From positions 2,480,001-2,544,000 of the forward strand of contig NZ_CP060496.1 in the NCBI RefSeq assembly GCF_014400405.1: a DNA stretch of 64,000 nt, read 5' to 3'. The notes under the pieces are model-generated. The model had not been told where the DNA came from. It ran no database searches and saw only the letters and a list, made by a program, of their open reading frames with translations. Shown in pieces: positions 42,052 to 50,751 of the stretch (its first letter is position 1; every line of letters begins with the position of its first letter). The DNA comes from Brachybacterium sp. Z12 (GTDB lineage: Bacteria > Actinomycetota > Actinomycetes > Actinomycetales > Dermabacteraceae). A program made the translations under genes and the position numbers.

Positions 42052-42238
42052 CCCAGGATTCTCCCACTGCGAGGACGAGCCTCCGCCCACCGCAGGCGCC
42101 TCCCGCTGCCCGTTGTCTCATGGCCCACTGTCACGCCCGGAGTCGGCCCGTGACGGTGTGCGACGTGGCCCTGGCCCGAGCAAATTCCGCGACCTACTGT
42201 CGCCCCTACCTTCCGTAAGCGACAACCAAAGGACTGCT

Positions 42239-43478
42239 ATGACCACCGTTGCCGAGCTCCGCGACCGTTTCGCCCCGCTCTTCGAGACCATCGCCGCAGG
42301 CGCCCCTCACCCGTGAGCGGGACCGTTCCCTGCCGGAGCCCGAGGTGCGCGCCCTGGCCGAGGCAGGCTTCGGGCTCGTGCGCCTGCCTGTCGAGGCAGG
42401 CGGCCTGGGCGCTTCCATCCCGCAGCTGACCGCGCTGCTGATCGATCTGGCGGCCGCAGATTCGAACCTCCCGCAGATCTGGCGCGGCCACATCGCATTC
42501 GTCGAGGACCTCCTGGTCACCCCGCACACCGAGTTCCGGGACCGGTGGCTGCGGAAGATCGCCGACGGCGCCGTGATCGGCAACGCCTGGTCCGAGATCG
42601 GGTCTGTGGAGCGTGGCGCCTTCGGCACGCGGCTGCACATCGACGGCGAGCACGCCGAGGTGACGGGGCAGAAGTTCTACACCACCGGTTCCCTCTTCGC
42701 CGACTACTCCGACACCCTGGTCGAGGCGGCCGACGGCACTCAGCACATCGCTGTGGTCCCCCTGGCGCAGCCCGGGGTGAGCCGCAGCGATGACTGGGAC
42801 GGCTTCGGGCAGAAGCTGACCGGCACGGGCACGATCGTCTACGACCAGGCCCGCCTCGAAGCGCGGGACGTCATCCCCTTCGCCGATCGTTTCGCGTACC
42901 AGACCGCTGTCTACCAGCTGGTGCTGCTCGCGGTGCACGCCGGGATCGCGGAGGCCGTCAAGGCCGACGCCATCTCGGCCGTGGCCGCTCGCACCCGCAC
43001 CTACAGCCACGGCAACGCCGATCGGGTCCGTGAGGATCCGCAGATCCTTCAGGTGGTCGGGGAGATCGCTGCGGTCTCCTCGACGGCCGTGGCCTCGGCG
43101 GGCCAGGTCGCGGAGGCGGTCCAGGCCGCCTATGAGGCCGTGAGCGCCGGCGAGGAGGATGCCGAGGCCGCGGTGGTGGCGGCGGAGCTCGCCTCCGCCC
43201 GGGCCCAGATCATCACCTCGCGCCTCGTGCCCGAGGCGGCGACGCGCCTGTTCGATGCCCTCGGCGCGTCGGCAGTGCGGGAGACATCGGCGTTGGATCG
43301 GCACTGGCGCAACGCCCGCACCGTCGCCTCCCACAACCCGTGGGTGTACAAGGCCCGCGAGATCGGGGCCTGGGAGGTCAACGGCACGCCGCCGGGGTTC
43401 CAGTGGGCGATCGGCACCGTCACGACCCCTGCTCAGCAGGCAGCCGACGACGCCCCGGCGGTGCCCGTCGGCGCGTGA
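42239..43478 (+). CDS. SfnB/DszC-like acyl-CoA-dehydrogenase-fold monooxygenase, frameshifted
   Basis: A flavoprotein with the acyl-CoA dehydrogenase fold, closest in layout to sulfur-acquisition SfnB and desulfurisation DszC enzymes, which use reduced flavin. The protein shows G-F-G-L-V-R-L-P-V-E-A-G-G-L-G, G-Q-K-F-Y-T-T-G-S-L-F-A-D and the C-terminal D-R-H-W-R-N-A-R-T. The first 22 residues from ATG 42239 are in another frame. The change near 42302-42306 is two missing or one extra base. The restored length is about 413 residues. It is divergent from the ABC-F gene. Confidence 0.8.
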
Positions 43479-43511
43479 GCGCTGCCCGGTGGAGAGCGGG
43501 CCGGGCGGGGC

Positions 43512-43838
43512 TCAGCCCTGCTCGGCGCCCTGCTCGGCGCTCACCCGCAGCGTCGCTGCATGGTCGCTGATCGTGCGGGCCAGGTCGATGTCACGGCTGG
43601 TGATGCCGCCGACGTCGTGGCTCGAGAGGGTCACCGTGACCTGCGGGTAGGTCAGGGTCAGGTCGGGGTGGTGGTTCGCCTCCTCGGCGGAGGCGCCGAT
43701 GCGGTTGACGAGCTCGAGGCCGGTGGCGAAGTCCGCGGTGGCGAAACGTGCGGTGAGGGTCCCGCCGTCCTGTCGCCAGTCGGCGAGCGCGGCCGCAGAG
43801 ATCTCGGAGGCGGTCAGGGTCTGCTTCGGATCTGCCAT
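43512..43838 (-). CDS. Pterin-4a-carbinolamine dehydratase
   Basis: The 108-residue protein has the PCD/DCoH motif E-A-N-H-H-P-D-L-T-L-T-Y, with the catalytic His pair, followed by V-T-L-S-S-H-D-V-G-G-I-T-S-R-D. It dehydrates 4a-hydroxytetrahydropterin formed by pterin-dependent hydroxylases. No hydroxylase gene is nearby. ATG 43838 is the only good start. Confidence 0.88.
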   Translation of the reverse strand: MADPKQTLTASEISAAALADWRQDGGTLTARFATADFATGLELVNRIGASAEEANHHPDLTLTYPQVTVTLSSHDVGGITSRDIDLARTISDHAATLRVSAEQGAEQG

Positions 43839-43870
43839 GGCCCCATGGTGCCCCCGTGGCCGCCCCGCGG

Positions 43871-44473
43871 CTACCCCTCGGAGGTCCCGGTATCGCGTGC
43901 GCAGATGAACTGGGTCTTGGCCTGCACGTAGGCGAGCCGGTCCTCGGGATGCTCGAGCGCCAGGCCTCGTTTCAGCTGTCCGTACCCGTCCCGTTCCGCA
44001 GGATGTGTGCGGAGGTGGTCACGGAAGGTGAGGTAGCGCTGCCACTGCCCGCAGCCGTGGTCGAGGACGTGCACGTTGACCAAGCGCACCCCGGGCTGCA
44101 GCTCGAGGGCGTACATCCGGTCGGGGCGGTTCCCGTCGGCCTCGCCGCGGTAGAGGTGGCCGGCGTGCATCAGCCACTCGTGCAGCGGTTCCGGCGCGGA
44201 GCCGGGCTGCTGGCCGATGGCCACGTCCAGGATCGCCTTGGCGGGCAGCCCGGGCACGGCGGTGGAGCCGATGTGCTCGATCGCGAGCGCCTCGGCCGGG
44301 CGGGTGGGGGCGAGGGCTGCGGCGAAACCGTCGAAAGCCTCTGCCCAGCGGGGCGAGGACTCCGCGAGCACGACCAGGCCGCGGCGCACACCGAGGTCGG
44401 CATCGCGCAGCGCGGCGGCGAGGGACGGGTCCATCGGCGCGGCGTGCTCGCTGCGCCGGAGAGGAACACCCAT
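43871..44473 (-). CDS. GrpB/Dephospho-CoA-kinase-like nucleotidyltransferase-fold protein
   Basis: The 200-residue GrpB-family (UPF0157) protein has the hallmark E-H-I-G-S-T-A-V-P-G-L-P-A-K-A-I-L-D-V near residue 75, which matches the nucleotidyltransferase G-S and D-x-D pattern, and later N-V-H-V-L-D and F-R-D-H-L-R-T-H-P. ATG 44473 follows GGGGAGG. Its biochemical role is not known. Confidence 0.85.
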   Translation of the reverse strand: MGVPLRRSEHAAPMDPSLAAALRDADLGVRRGLVVLAESSPRWAEAFDGFAAALAPTRPAEALAIEHIGSTAVPGLPAKAILDVAIGQQPGSAPEPLHEWLMHAGHLYRGEADGNRPDRMYALELQPGVRLVNVHVLDHGCGQWQRYLTFRDHLRTHPAERDGYGQLKRGLALEHPEDRLAYVQAKTQFICARDTGTSEG

Positions 44474-44541
44474 GACAGCCCTCCCCATTCCCCTGATCAC
44501 CGTTCCACCAGCCCCGATGCTGCTCACGGGTGCCGGTGCGA

Positions 44542-45288
44542 CTATAGGCGGCGAGCCCTCCAGATTAGGGTAATGATCGCGAGCTGGACCACGAGCAGCA
44601 CCGCCCCGACCACCACCGCGCCCCACCCCATGGTGACACCGGCCTGCAGGGTGCCGATCCCGCTCGCGACCGGATAGAACAGCGGCCACAGGACCACTAG
44701 GTTGCGCACGAGGGCGAACACCACGGCGAAGGCGAGCGCGAAGGCACCGAACCCGAGCGCCGCGGGCAGGGGCACGCTGCCGACGTGCTGGAGCGCGAAC
44801 CCGGCACCGACGAGGACGATGGCCGGCAGCCAGCCGAAGGCGCGCTCCCAGCGCAGGTAGAGCCATCCGAAGACGAACAGCGGCTCCCACAGCACCATCA
44901 GGTTCCCCAGCAAATGCGGCAGCACCGGCACGCCCTGCTCGGCGGCGAGCGCGAACAGCTGGAAGGCGGAGCCTGCGCCGAGCACCACGGAGACCAGGAG
45001 CGACAGGAGCAGGAACCGGCGCGTGATGCCGAGCCCGGCAAGTCCCTCGCGCCGATGTCGCAGCACGGTGTACGCGGGCACGACGGTGCCCAGCACGAGG
45101 ATGCCGCCGTAGAGGAAGGCGACATGGATCGTGCTGCCCGCCCAGTAGCAGGCCCAGAAGCCCAGGAGGGTGGCCAGGGCGATGAGGGTGTCGGAGCCCG
45201 GCGCCCATGTCACCGCGCGGCGGGGACGTGCGCGGTCCGCGCCGGTCGGGGGCGTCGGTGCGGCTGCTGCGCTCGAGAGGGCGGGCAT
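44542..45288 (-). CDS. CPBP-like intramembrane protein (divergent)
   Basis: This 248-residue membrane protein has about seven helices. The segments L-W-E-P-L-F-V-F-G-W-L-Y-L-R, G-F-A-L-Q-H-V and V-R-N-L-V-V-L-W fit the spacing of the Glu/Arg, His and Asn motifs of CPBP (Abi) intramembrane proteases, but they are weaker than usual. I chose ATG 45288 because GGAGGAT precedes it. An upstream frame to 45450 would overlap the divergent arfB-like gene. Confidence 0.55.
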   Translation of the reverse strand: MPALSSAAAAPTPPTGADRARPRRAVTWAPGSDTLIALATLLGFWACYWAGSTIHVAFLYGGILVLGTVVPAYTVLRHRREGLAGLGITRRFLLLSLLVSVVLGAGSAFQLFALAAEQGVPVLPHLLGNLMVLWEPLFVFGWLYLRWERAFGWLPAIVLVGAGFALQHVGSVPLPAALGFGAFALAFAVVFALVRNLVVLWPLFYPVASGIGTLQAGVTMGWGAVVVGAVLLVVQLAIITLIWRARRL

Positions 45289-45338
45289 GGGGCCATCCTC
45301 CACCCAGCAGGCCGGGCACGTCCGGAAAAGCACGGAAT

Positions 45339-45351
45339 CCGCACGGTGCGG
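45339..45351. promoter_or_regulatory. Palindrome CCGCACGGTGCGG in a divergent promoter region
   Basis: CCGCAC-G-GTGCGG is a perfect inverted repeat in the 75-base gap between the CPBP-like gene and the arfB-like gene, only 12 bases before the latter's ATG. It may be an operator or a leader hairpin. No regulator gene is close. Confidence 0.35.
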
Positions 45352-45363
45352 CACACTGGTCGG

Positions 45364-45804
45364 ATGGACGATCTGCTGGTCACGCCGGGCCCCGGAGCAC
45401 CCCGGGGCCTGCGGATCCCGGACATCGAGCTCGATGAGCGCTTCTCCCATGCCTCAGGTCCCGGTGGCCAGGGCGTCAACACCTCGGATTCCCGGGTCCA
45501 GCTGAGCCTGGACCTGGCGACCACGAGCGCGCTGGACGAGGTCCAGCGGGCGCGGGTCCTCTCTCGACTCTCGACGAAGCTCGCGGGCACGGTGCTCACC
45601 GTCACCGCAGCCGAGCAGCGCTCCCAACGGCAGAACCGGCGGGCCGCGCGGGAACGCCTGGCGGCTGCACTGCGAGAGGCCGTCGCCCCGCCGGTGGTGC
45701 GGCGGGCGACACGACCGACCAAGGGGTCGAAGCGTCGGCGGCTCGAGGCGAAGCGGCAGCGGGCGGACCTCAAGCGCTCGCGCCGACGCCCCGGGAGCGA
45801 CTGA
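45364..45804 (+). CDS. arfB: ArfB/YaeJ-like peptidyl-tRNA hydrolase
   Basis: This ribosome rescue factor releases peptides from ribosomes stalled without a stop codon. The catalytic G-G-Q is in S-G-P-G-G-Q-G-V-N-T near residue 33. The 146-residue protein ends in a very basic tail (R-P-T-K-G-S-K-R-R-R-L-E-A-K-R-Q), which in ArfB enters the mRNA tunnel. ATG 45364 is the natural start. Confidence 0.9.
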   Translation: MDDLLVTPGPGAPRGLRIPDIELDERFSHASGPGGQGVNTSDSRVQLSLDLATTSALDEVQRARVLSRLSTKLAGTVLTVTAAEQRSQRQNRRAARERLAAALREAVAPPVVRRATRPTKGSKRRRLEAKRQRADLKRSRRRPGSD

Positions 45805-45875
45805 GCTCGCGGACGATCGGGCCCGAACCGCGAGTTCAGCCCCGCCGTCCCGCTGTCCTCGCTTAAGTTGAGCCC

Positions 45876-46475
45876 ATGCTCCGTCGCCTCCTCGCCCATG
45901 CTTTCTGGGCAGTCATCCCCTGGAAGTTCGTCTCCGAGCCCGCCCCGCAGCAACCGGCCGTGATCCTCGGCGCCCCGCACACCTCCAACTGGGACTTCGC
46001 GTTCATGCTGGGGATCGCCTGGCGGCTCGGGATACCGCTGCGCTGGCTCGGGAAGCACACCCTGTTCACCTCCTGGCGGGGCCCGCTCATGCGCGCCCTG
46101 GGCGGGATCCCGGTGGACCGCACGGAGCCGAGCAAGGTGGTCGACGAGGTGGTGGCCCGGGTGCAAGCGGGCGAGGTCTTCGGCCTGGTCATCACGCCCG
46201 ACGGGACCCGCAGCGGGCACACCCACTGGAAATCCGGCTTCTACCGCATCGCCCGCACCACAGGTATGCCGGTGGTGCTGGGCTACGTCGACCGCACCAC
46301 GAGGACCACCGGGCTGGGCCCGACCCTTGATCTGACCGGCGACATCGCCGCGGACATGGACCGCATCCGGGCCTTCTACGCCGACAAGACCGGCTACCAC
46401 CCCTCCCAGCGGGTCGAGCCGCGCCTGCGCGAAGAGGACGGGAACGCAGACAGCGCCTCCCCCGCGCAAGCCTGA
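45876..46475 (+). CDS. PlsC-like lysophospholipid acyltransferase family protein
   Basis: This 199-residue membrane-associated acyltransferase has the catalytic H-x4-D in H-T-S-N-W-D near residue 35 and the substrate motif V-I-T-P-D-G-T-R-S near residue 108. It probably acylates lysophosphatidate or a related acceptor. It lacks an obvious strong ribosome site. It is short compared with typical PlsC (around 240 residues). Confidence 0.85.
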   Translation: MLRRLLAHAFWAVIPWKFVSEPAPQQPAVILGAPHTSNWDFAFMLGIAWRLGIPLRWLGKHTLFTSWRGPLMRALGGIPVDRTEPSKVVDEVVARVQAGEVFGLVITPDGTRSGHTHWKSGFYRIARTTGMPVVLGYVDRTTRTTGLGPTLDLTGDIAADMDRIRAFYADKTGYHPSQRVEPRLREEDGNADSASPAQA

Positions 46476-46558
46476 CCCCGCGGGCCCCACCGCCCCTCCC
46501 GTACCGTTCCGCGGACACAGCCCGGTCGGCGCCGTCAGGTCTGCCCGGTTGACGCTGC

Positions 46559-47323
46559 TCAGCCGGCGCTGCTCCCAGGGGCATGCGGCACGGTCCCCGA
46601 GCGAGGCAGCCAGATCCAGCCCTCCTGGCGTGCGAGCTCGCGCAGCCGGGAAGGCGGGGCGACGGCGCGACCCGCGTGGGCCTCCCTCGCGAGCAGCGCG
46701 GCGAGCACCGCGTCGAGAGCATCGTCCTGCGCCGCGCAGAGCGCGCGATGCCCATTCCAGTCCAGCCACGGCAGGGCGCGGTCCAGTGCCGTCAGCAACG
46801 CGTCGCGTGCCGCAGCGTTCTTGGTCCCCTTGTAGCCGCGATAGGGCAGATCCCACAGGCGCAGGGCCGCAGCCGGGTAGACCTCGCAGATCAGCCCGGA
46901 GCCGTCCCGCGAGGCGTCGACCCCCTGTTCCCGCAGCCGCGCCTCGATCCCCGCCCAGCGCAGCGCAGGATGGGCGATCCTGTCAGTCGCCACGCTCAGC
47001 GGGGTCAGCCCGGTGCTCTCGTGGACGACGAGATCGGTGGCCCTCATCGCGAGGCCGCGCCGCCACGCACCCCCGGTGGACTCTGGAGCGGGCAGGGTGC
47101 CTGCGGCATGGGCGGCGAGCAGGTCGACGAAGCTGCGCGGCCACCCCAGCGGCACGTCGACCCCGGCCTTCCGCGCTCCGTCGAGCACCTCGAGCAGGTC
47201 CTCGTCCTCCGCGCCGATCATGGCGAGCTCGACCACGACACGGTCTCCGTCGTCTCGGAGCACCGCCATGCCGGTGCTCCGCGCCTGGGCGGCCAGATCG
47301 ATGCCGACGAACAGTGCACTCAT
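46559..47323 (-). CDS. DUF429-family protein (RNase H-like fold predicted)
   Basis: The 254-residue protein opens F-V-G-I-D-L-A-A-Q-A-R-S-T-G and has V-D-V-P-L-G-W-P, E-V-Y-P-A-A-A-L and D-D-A-L-D-A-V-L-A-A motifs, whose acidic residues suggest an RNase H-like nuclease or phosphatase fold. The function of DUF429 proteins is not established. It is divergent from the RibD-like gene. Confidence 0.82.
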   Translation of the reverse strand: MSALFVGIDLAAQARSTGMAVLRDDGDRVVVELAMIGAEDEDLLEVLDGARKAGVDVPLGWPRSFVDLLAAHAAGTLPAPESTGGAWRRGLAMRATDLVVHESTGLTPLSVATDRIAHPALRWAGIEARLREQGVDASRDGSGLICEVYPAAALRLWDLPYRGYKGTKNAAARDALLTALDRALPWLDWNGHRALCAAQDDALDAVLAALLAREAHAGRAVAPPSRLRELARQEGWIWLPRSGTVPHAPGSSAG

Positions 47324-47415
47324 CGCCCCAGGCTACGGCTCCGTGGAAGGCGCCCGGCGCTGTGCATCGAACGCTCGGCCGGTGGGCGGCGCAGGGGCGG
47401 GCGTAGGGTGCCCGA

Positions 47416-48174
47416 ATGGAGCTCCTCACGCGCGGCGCACAGGTCCCTGACCCCCTCCAGCCCTATCTCGACGTCGATCGAACCCACCCCCGCCACGAAT
47501 GCTGGGTGACCGGGCACATGGTCGCCGGCCTCGACGGCACCGCCGCGATCCACGGCCGCGTCGGGGCGCTGTCCACGGCCCCTGACCAGTCGCTCTTCCG
47601 CCGCATGCGCCAGATCGCCGACGTGGTGCTGATCGGTGCGGAGACCGTGCGGCGGGAGGGCTACGCGCCGATCCGGCTGTCCGATGAGGCGCGGGAGCAG
47701 CGCCGACTTCGCGGGCAGTCCCCCACCCCGCCGGTCGCGGTGGTGAGCCGCAGCCTCGATCTCGACTTCACCTCGAGCGTCTTCGCCCGCGCCGCCAAGG
47801 ATGCCCGCACCCTGCTGATCACCTGTGCCTCGGCGGATCCGCGACGGCTGGACGCGGCCCGGGAGGTGGCGACGGTGATCATCGCCGGGCAGGAGCGCGT
47901 CGATCCGGCCACCGCACTGCGGGCCCTGGCCGAGCGCGGGCACCGGGTGGTGCTGTGCGAGGGCGGCCCGCGCTGGCTCGGCGAGCTGGTCGCGGCGGAC
48001 CGCCTCGATGAGCTCTGCCTGTCATTGTCCCCGCTGATGGGCGGGGATCCGCTCCCGGTCAGCGTCACCCCGCCCGGTGCGGGGCTCAGCTATTTCACGC
48101 TCAAGAGCACGATGGTCGAGGACGGCACCCTGTTCCTCCGCTACGAGTCTCAGGAAGGTGGCACAGGTGAGTGA
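47416..48174 (+). CDS. RibD C-terminal-like (pyrimidine) reductase family protein
   Basis: The 252-residue protein has a dihydrofolate-reductase-like fold of the RibD C-terminal type: G-H-M-V-A-G-L-D-G-T-A-A near residue 35, V-L-I-G-A-E-T-V-R-R-E-G-Y and V-L-C-E-G-G-P-R-W-L-G-E-L near residue 180. It could reduce a pyrimidine or pterin with NADPH. No deaminase domain or other riboflavin gene is nearby. The downstream flavin reductase overlaps its end by eight bases, implying joint function. Confidence 0.84.
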   Translation: MELLTRGAQVPDPLQPYLDVDRTHPRHECWVTGHMVAGLDGTAAIHGRVGALSTAPDQSLFRRMRQIADVVLIGAETVRREGYAPIRLSDEAREQRRLRGQSPTPPVAVVSRSLDLDFTSSVFARAAKDARTLLITCASADPRRLDAAREVATVIIAGQERVDPATALRALAERGHRVVLCEGGPRWLGELVAADRLDELCLSLSPLMGGDPLPVSVTPPGAGLSYFTLKSTMVEDGTLFLRYESQEGGTGE

Positions 48175-48676
48175 GGCAGCGTTCACGGCGCTGACAGCGG
48201 CTGCCGATCCCGCAATGGTCGTGGTCACCACTGCGGCCGAGGGCGAGCAGGCCGGATGCCTGGTGGGTTTCCATTCCCAGTCGAGCATCTCCCCTGCGCA
48301 CTACAGCGTGTGGCTGTCCAAGGCGAACCACACCTACCGGGTGGGTCTGCGGGCAACGCACTTCGCGATCCACTTCCCCACCGTCGAGGATCTCGACCTC
48401 GCGGAGCGCTTCGGGACCCTCTCCGGCGACGATCCCGAGAAGTTCTCCGGACTCGAGACCCGCGCCGGGGAGGGCGGGGTGCCCCTGCTGGAGAGCTGCC
48501 CGCACCGGATGCTCCTGGAACGGATCACGATGCTCGACGACGGCGGCGATCACGTGGTCGTGACCGGGACGGTGGTCTCGGCCCACTCCTCAGGCAGCCT
48601 CGTGCCGCTGCGGCTGTCCCATGTCGCGCATCTGCGCGCCGGGCACGACAGCGAGGAACGGGCGATCCGGCCCTGA
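48167..48676 (+). CDS. Flavin reductase family protein
   Basis: This 169-residue FMN-binding split-barrel protein contains A-M-V-V-V-T-T-A, C-L-V-G-F-H-S-Q-S-S-I-S-P and F-A-I-H-F-P motifs. GTG 48167 is chosen because AGGAAGG lies eight bases upstream; it overlaps the RibD-like gene by eight bases. Together they look like a small flavin-related operon. Confidence 0.82.
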   Translation: MSEAAFTALTAAADPAMVVVTTAAEGEQAGCLVGFHSQSSISPAHYSVWLSKANHTYRVGLRATHFAIHFPTVEDLDLAERFGTLSGDDPEKFSGLETRAGEGGVPLLESCPHRMLLERITMLDDGGDHVVVTGTVVSAHSSGSLVPLRLSHVAHLRAGHDSEERAIRP

Positions 48677-48695
48677 GCGGGCAGGAGCCTGCGCT
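48676..48695. terminator. Convergent terminator hairpin
   Basis: AGCGGGCAGG and CCTGCGCT pair with a short AG loop and one unpaired base. It fills the 20-base gap between two converging genes. Confidence 0.55.
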
Positions 48696-48696
48696 G

Positions 48697-49497
48697 TCAG
48701 CGGAGGGCGGGGCCCTGCGGAGTCCCATCTCCCGCGTCGGCTTCTCCGCCGTCGGCCTGCGGGCTCGCAGCCCTCCGGCGCGCACGCTGGTCCCAGTCCA
48801 CCAGCAGGCGCAGGAACAGCGCGCCGGCGAGAAGCCCGCCGAGCAGATCGGTCATCCAGTGCCAGCCCAGGAGGAAGGACACGGCCACGGAGTTGATGCT
48901 GATCGCCACGACGACCCACCGCAGAATCCTCACCAGCCGCTGCGAGGCTCCGCTGTAGTGCGCGATCAGGTAGACCGCGGCGCCATAGATGAGCACCGAT
49001 TCGGCAGCATGGCCCGAAGGGAAGCTGATCCCCTTCGTGCCCATCTCCAGCAGGCCGGCCTCGAGGAACCCGGGATCGCGCTCATAGGTCACGCCGCGGG
49101 CCATCAGCACCTTCATCGCACCGACGCCGAAGACGAAGGCCGCCTCGGCCAAGAGCGCGACGAGGAGCGGCCGCCAGGTGCGCCGTCGCCGGGCGAGCAC
49201 GATCGCGACCGCCGCGAGGATCGGCACGCACACGATCTGGCTCGAGACCCGGTCCAGCACGTTCTGCGCGAAGGGGATCAGCGAGGGGTCGAGACGATAC
49301 AGCCACCGCTTGGCCAGGAAGAGATCAAGGTCCTGGAAGGGACCGGCCGCCAGGAGGGTCATGATCACCAGCGCGAGGCCGAGGACCGGGGCGGAGGTCA
49401 GCCGGTCCAGCAGGCTCCGTCGGCGGTCGCCGAGGGGACGCCGGTCGAGACGGGGATCGCTCGAAGCGTCGGCCGGGGGCTGTGAGTCGGCGACCAT
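48697..49497 (-). CDS. PAP2-family membrane phosphatase
   Basis: An integral membrane lipid phosphatase: K-V-L-M-A-R-G-V-T-Y-E-R-D-P, I-S-F-P-S-G-H-A-A-E and L-L-G-W-H-W-M-T-D-L-L-G-G match the three PAP2 motifs, although the usual S-R of motif 3 reads L-L-G. Six helices are visible in 266 residues. ATG 49497 is chosen, but in-frame starts exist further upstream. The substrate may be phosphatidate or an isoprenyl pyrophosphate. Confidence 0.84.
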   Translation of the reverse strand: MVADSQPPADASSDPRLDRRPLGDRRRSLLDRLTSAPVLGLALVIMTLLAAGPFQDLDLFLAKRWLYRLDPSLIPFAQNVLDRVSSQIVCVPILAAVAIVLARRRRTWRPLLVALLAEAAFVFGVGAMKVLMARGVTYERDPGFLEAGLLEMGTKGISFPSGHAAESVLIYGAAVYLIAHYSGASQRLVRILRWVVVAISINSVAVSFLLGWHWMTDLLGGLLAGALFLRLLVDWDQRARRRAASPQADGGEADAGDGTPQGPALR

Positions 49498-49627
49498 TGC
49501 GGTCAGAGCGTAGAAGAGGCCCCGCCGCAATGTCGCGCCCGGGCCTCGCTCCCCGCACAGGATCACAGCTCCATGCGGTCCCCGGAACGGCCCGATCCTC
49601 ACGGGCGACGGGGCACCATCTGGCGTC

Positions 49628-49759
49628 TCAGCGCAGCAGACTCCGCAGCAGCCGGTGGGCTCCGCGCCGTCCCGCGCGCTTGCCCATCGCCTCCGGCCCG
49701 CGCCGCGCCGCCTGCACGTCACCTCGGGCACGCCGTGCCCGCAAGAGCCAGTTCAGCAT
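49628..49759 (-). CDS. Small basic protein of 43 residues
   Basis: ATG 49759 follows GAGGGGG with six bases spacing. The product starts M-L-N-W-L-L-R-A-R-R-A-R and ends A-H-R-L-L-R-S-L-L-R; it is mostly Arg, Ala, Leu and Gly. I recall no named family. A good ribosome site and isolated position make it a credible small gene. Confidence 0.45.
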   Translation of the reverse strand: MLNWLLRARRARGDVQAARRGPEAMGKRAGRRGAHRLLRSLLR

Positions 49760-49874
49760 GGTGACCCCCTCATGGTCGTCGCCAAGGATGCTCGTTCGTC
49801 GACCGTAGCGGCAGGATGACGTCGATGCTGCGCCGCTGACCGATCGTTCGCCATCAGGCGGTGCGCGGGGGCGG

Positions 49875-50159
49875 TCATTCCTCGCCGAGCTCCGTCAGCT
49901 CCCGCTGGTTCCGCTGCGTCGAGATCATGATGTAGGTGCCGAGCAGACCGCCGCTGAGGAGCGCGATCGCCACGAGGACCCACACGCCCGCCGAGGGATC
50001 GATCAGCTCGAGGACGTAGATCGCGACCACGGCCGCTGCGAGGACGAACCCTTCGACCAGTGCGAAGCCGATGAGAGTGCGCTGAGAACGCTTCTGCTGA
50101 TCGCGCCGGAGCTGGTCAGCACGCGGGTCGGCGGGGCGGTCCACGGGGTCTTGGCTCAT
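49875..50159 (-). CDS. Small two-span membrane protein
   Basis: This 94-residue protein has a charged N terminus (R-R-D-Q-Q-K-R-S-Q-R) and two hydrophobic segments, about residues 30-52 and 60-80, joined by L-I-D-P-S-A-G. It ends in a charged tail. No family was recognised and no function is proposed. Confidence 0.6.
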   Translation of the reverse strand: MSQDPVDRPADPRADQLRRDQQKRSQRTLIGFALVEGFVLAAAVVAIYVLELIDPSAGVWVLVAIALLSGGLLGTYIMISTQRNQRELTELGEE

Positions 50160-50238
50160 GCGGCCATCGTAGTCAGGCTCCGTGCAGAAGTCCCCGGTGT
50201 CAGCGCACTCCCCTGGCCTCCCGCGCCGGAACACCCGG

Positions 50239-50610
50239 TCACTCCCCGAAGGCGGTTTTCATGCAGCGCATGGCGGCAAGAGTCTTCGGCACCCCGATAT
50301 ATGGCATCAGGTGCACGAAGCACTCCGCGACGTCCTCCTTGCTCATGCCGGCAACGTCCACGGCGGTCTTGATGTGGCCGGTGAGCTGCGGCTCGGTGCC
50401 GCCCATCGCGGCGAGTGCGGCCATGTTGAGCATCTGACGATCGCGCAGCTCGAGGCCTTCGCGCTGGTACGTGCCGCCGAACACCGCGCCGACCACCCAG
50501 TCGGATGCCCCCGGAGCGAACTCGTCCAGCTGCTGCTTCCAGGCTGCGGCGCTCTCGGGAGACTGGGTCTCCTCGACGAACTCGTTGCCCTTGTCCATGC
50601 TCAGTTCCAC
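50239..50610 (-). CDS. Carboxymuconolactone decarboxylase-family protein
   Basis: This 123-residue all-helical protein is of the CMD/AhpD-like family. The core is G-L-E-L-R-D-R-Q-M-L-N-M-A-A-L-A-A-M-G, followed by G-M-S-K-E-D-V-A-E-C-F-V-H-L-M-P-Y. The AhpD C-x-x-C is absent, so an alkyl-hydroperoxidase role is unlikely. GTG 50610 fits the GGAGGAG ribosome site. Confidence 0.85.
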   Translation of the reverse strand: MELSMDKGNEFVEETQSPESAAAWKQQLDEFAPGASDWVVGAVFGGTYQREGLELRDRQMLNMAALAAMGGTEPQLTGHIKTAVDVAGMSKEDVAECFVHLMPYIGVPKTLAAMRCMKTAFGE

Positions 50611-50751
50611 CGTGTCCTCCTCCAGAAAGGGATGTGTCTTCCCTGGTCAGGCTAACAGTCAGGGTTCGCACCCAGAGTGTCGAGGGCATGCGCCGGCCGC
50701 AGTTCACCTGCTCGCCACGGGGCTGTCACGACGACCGTCTTCACTGGAGGC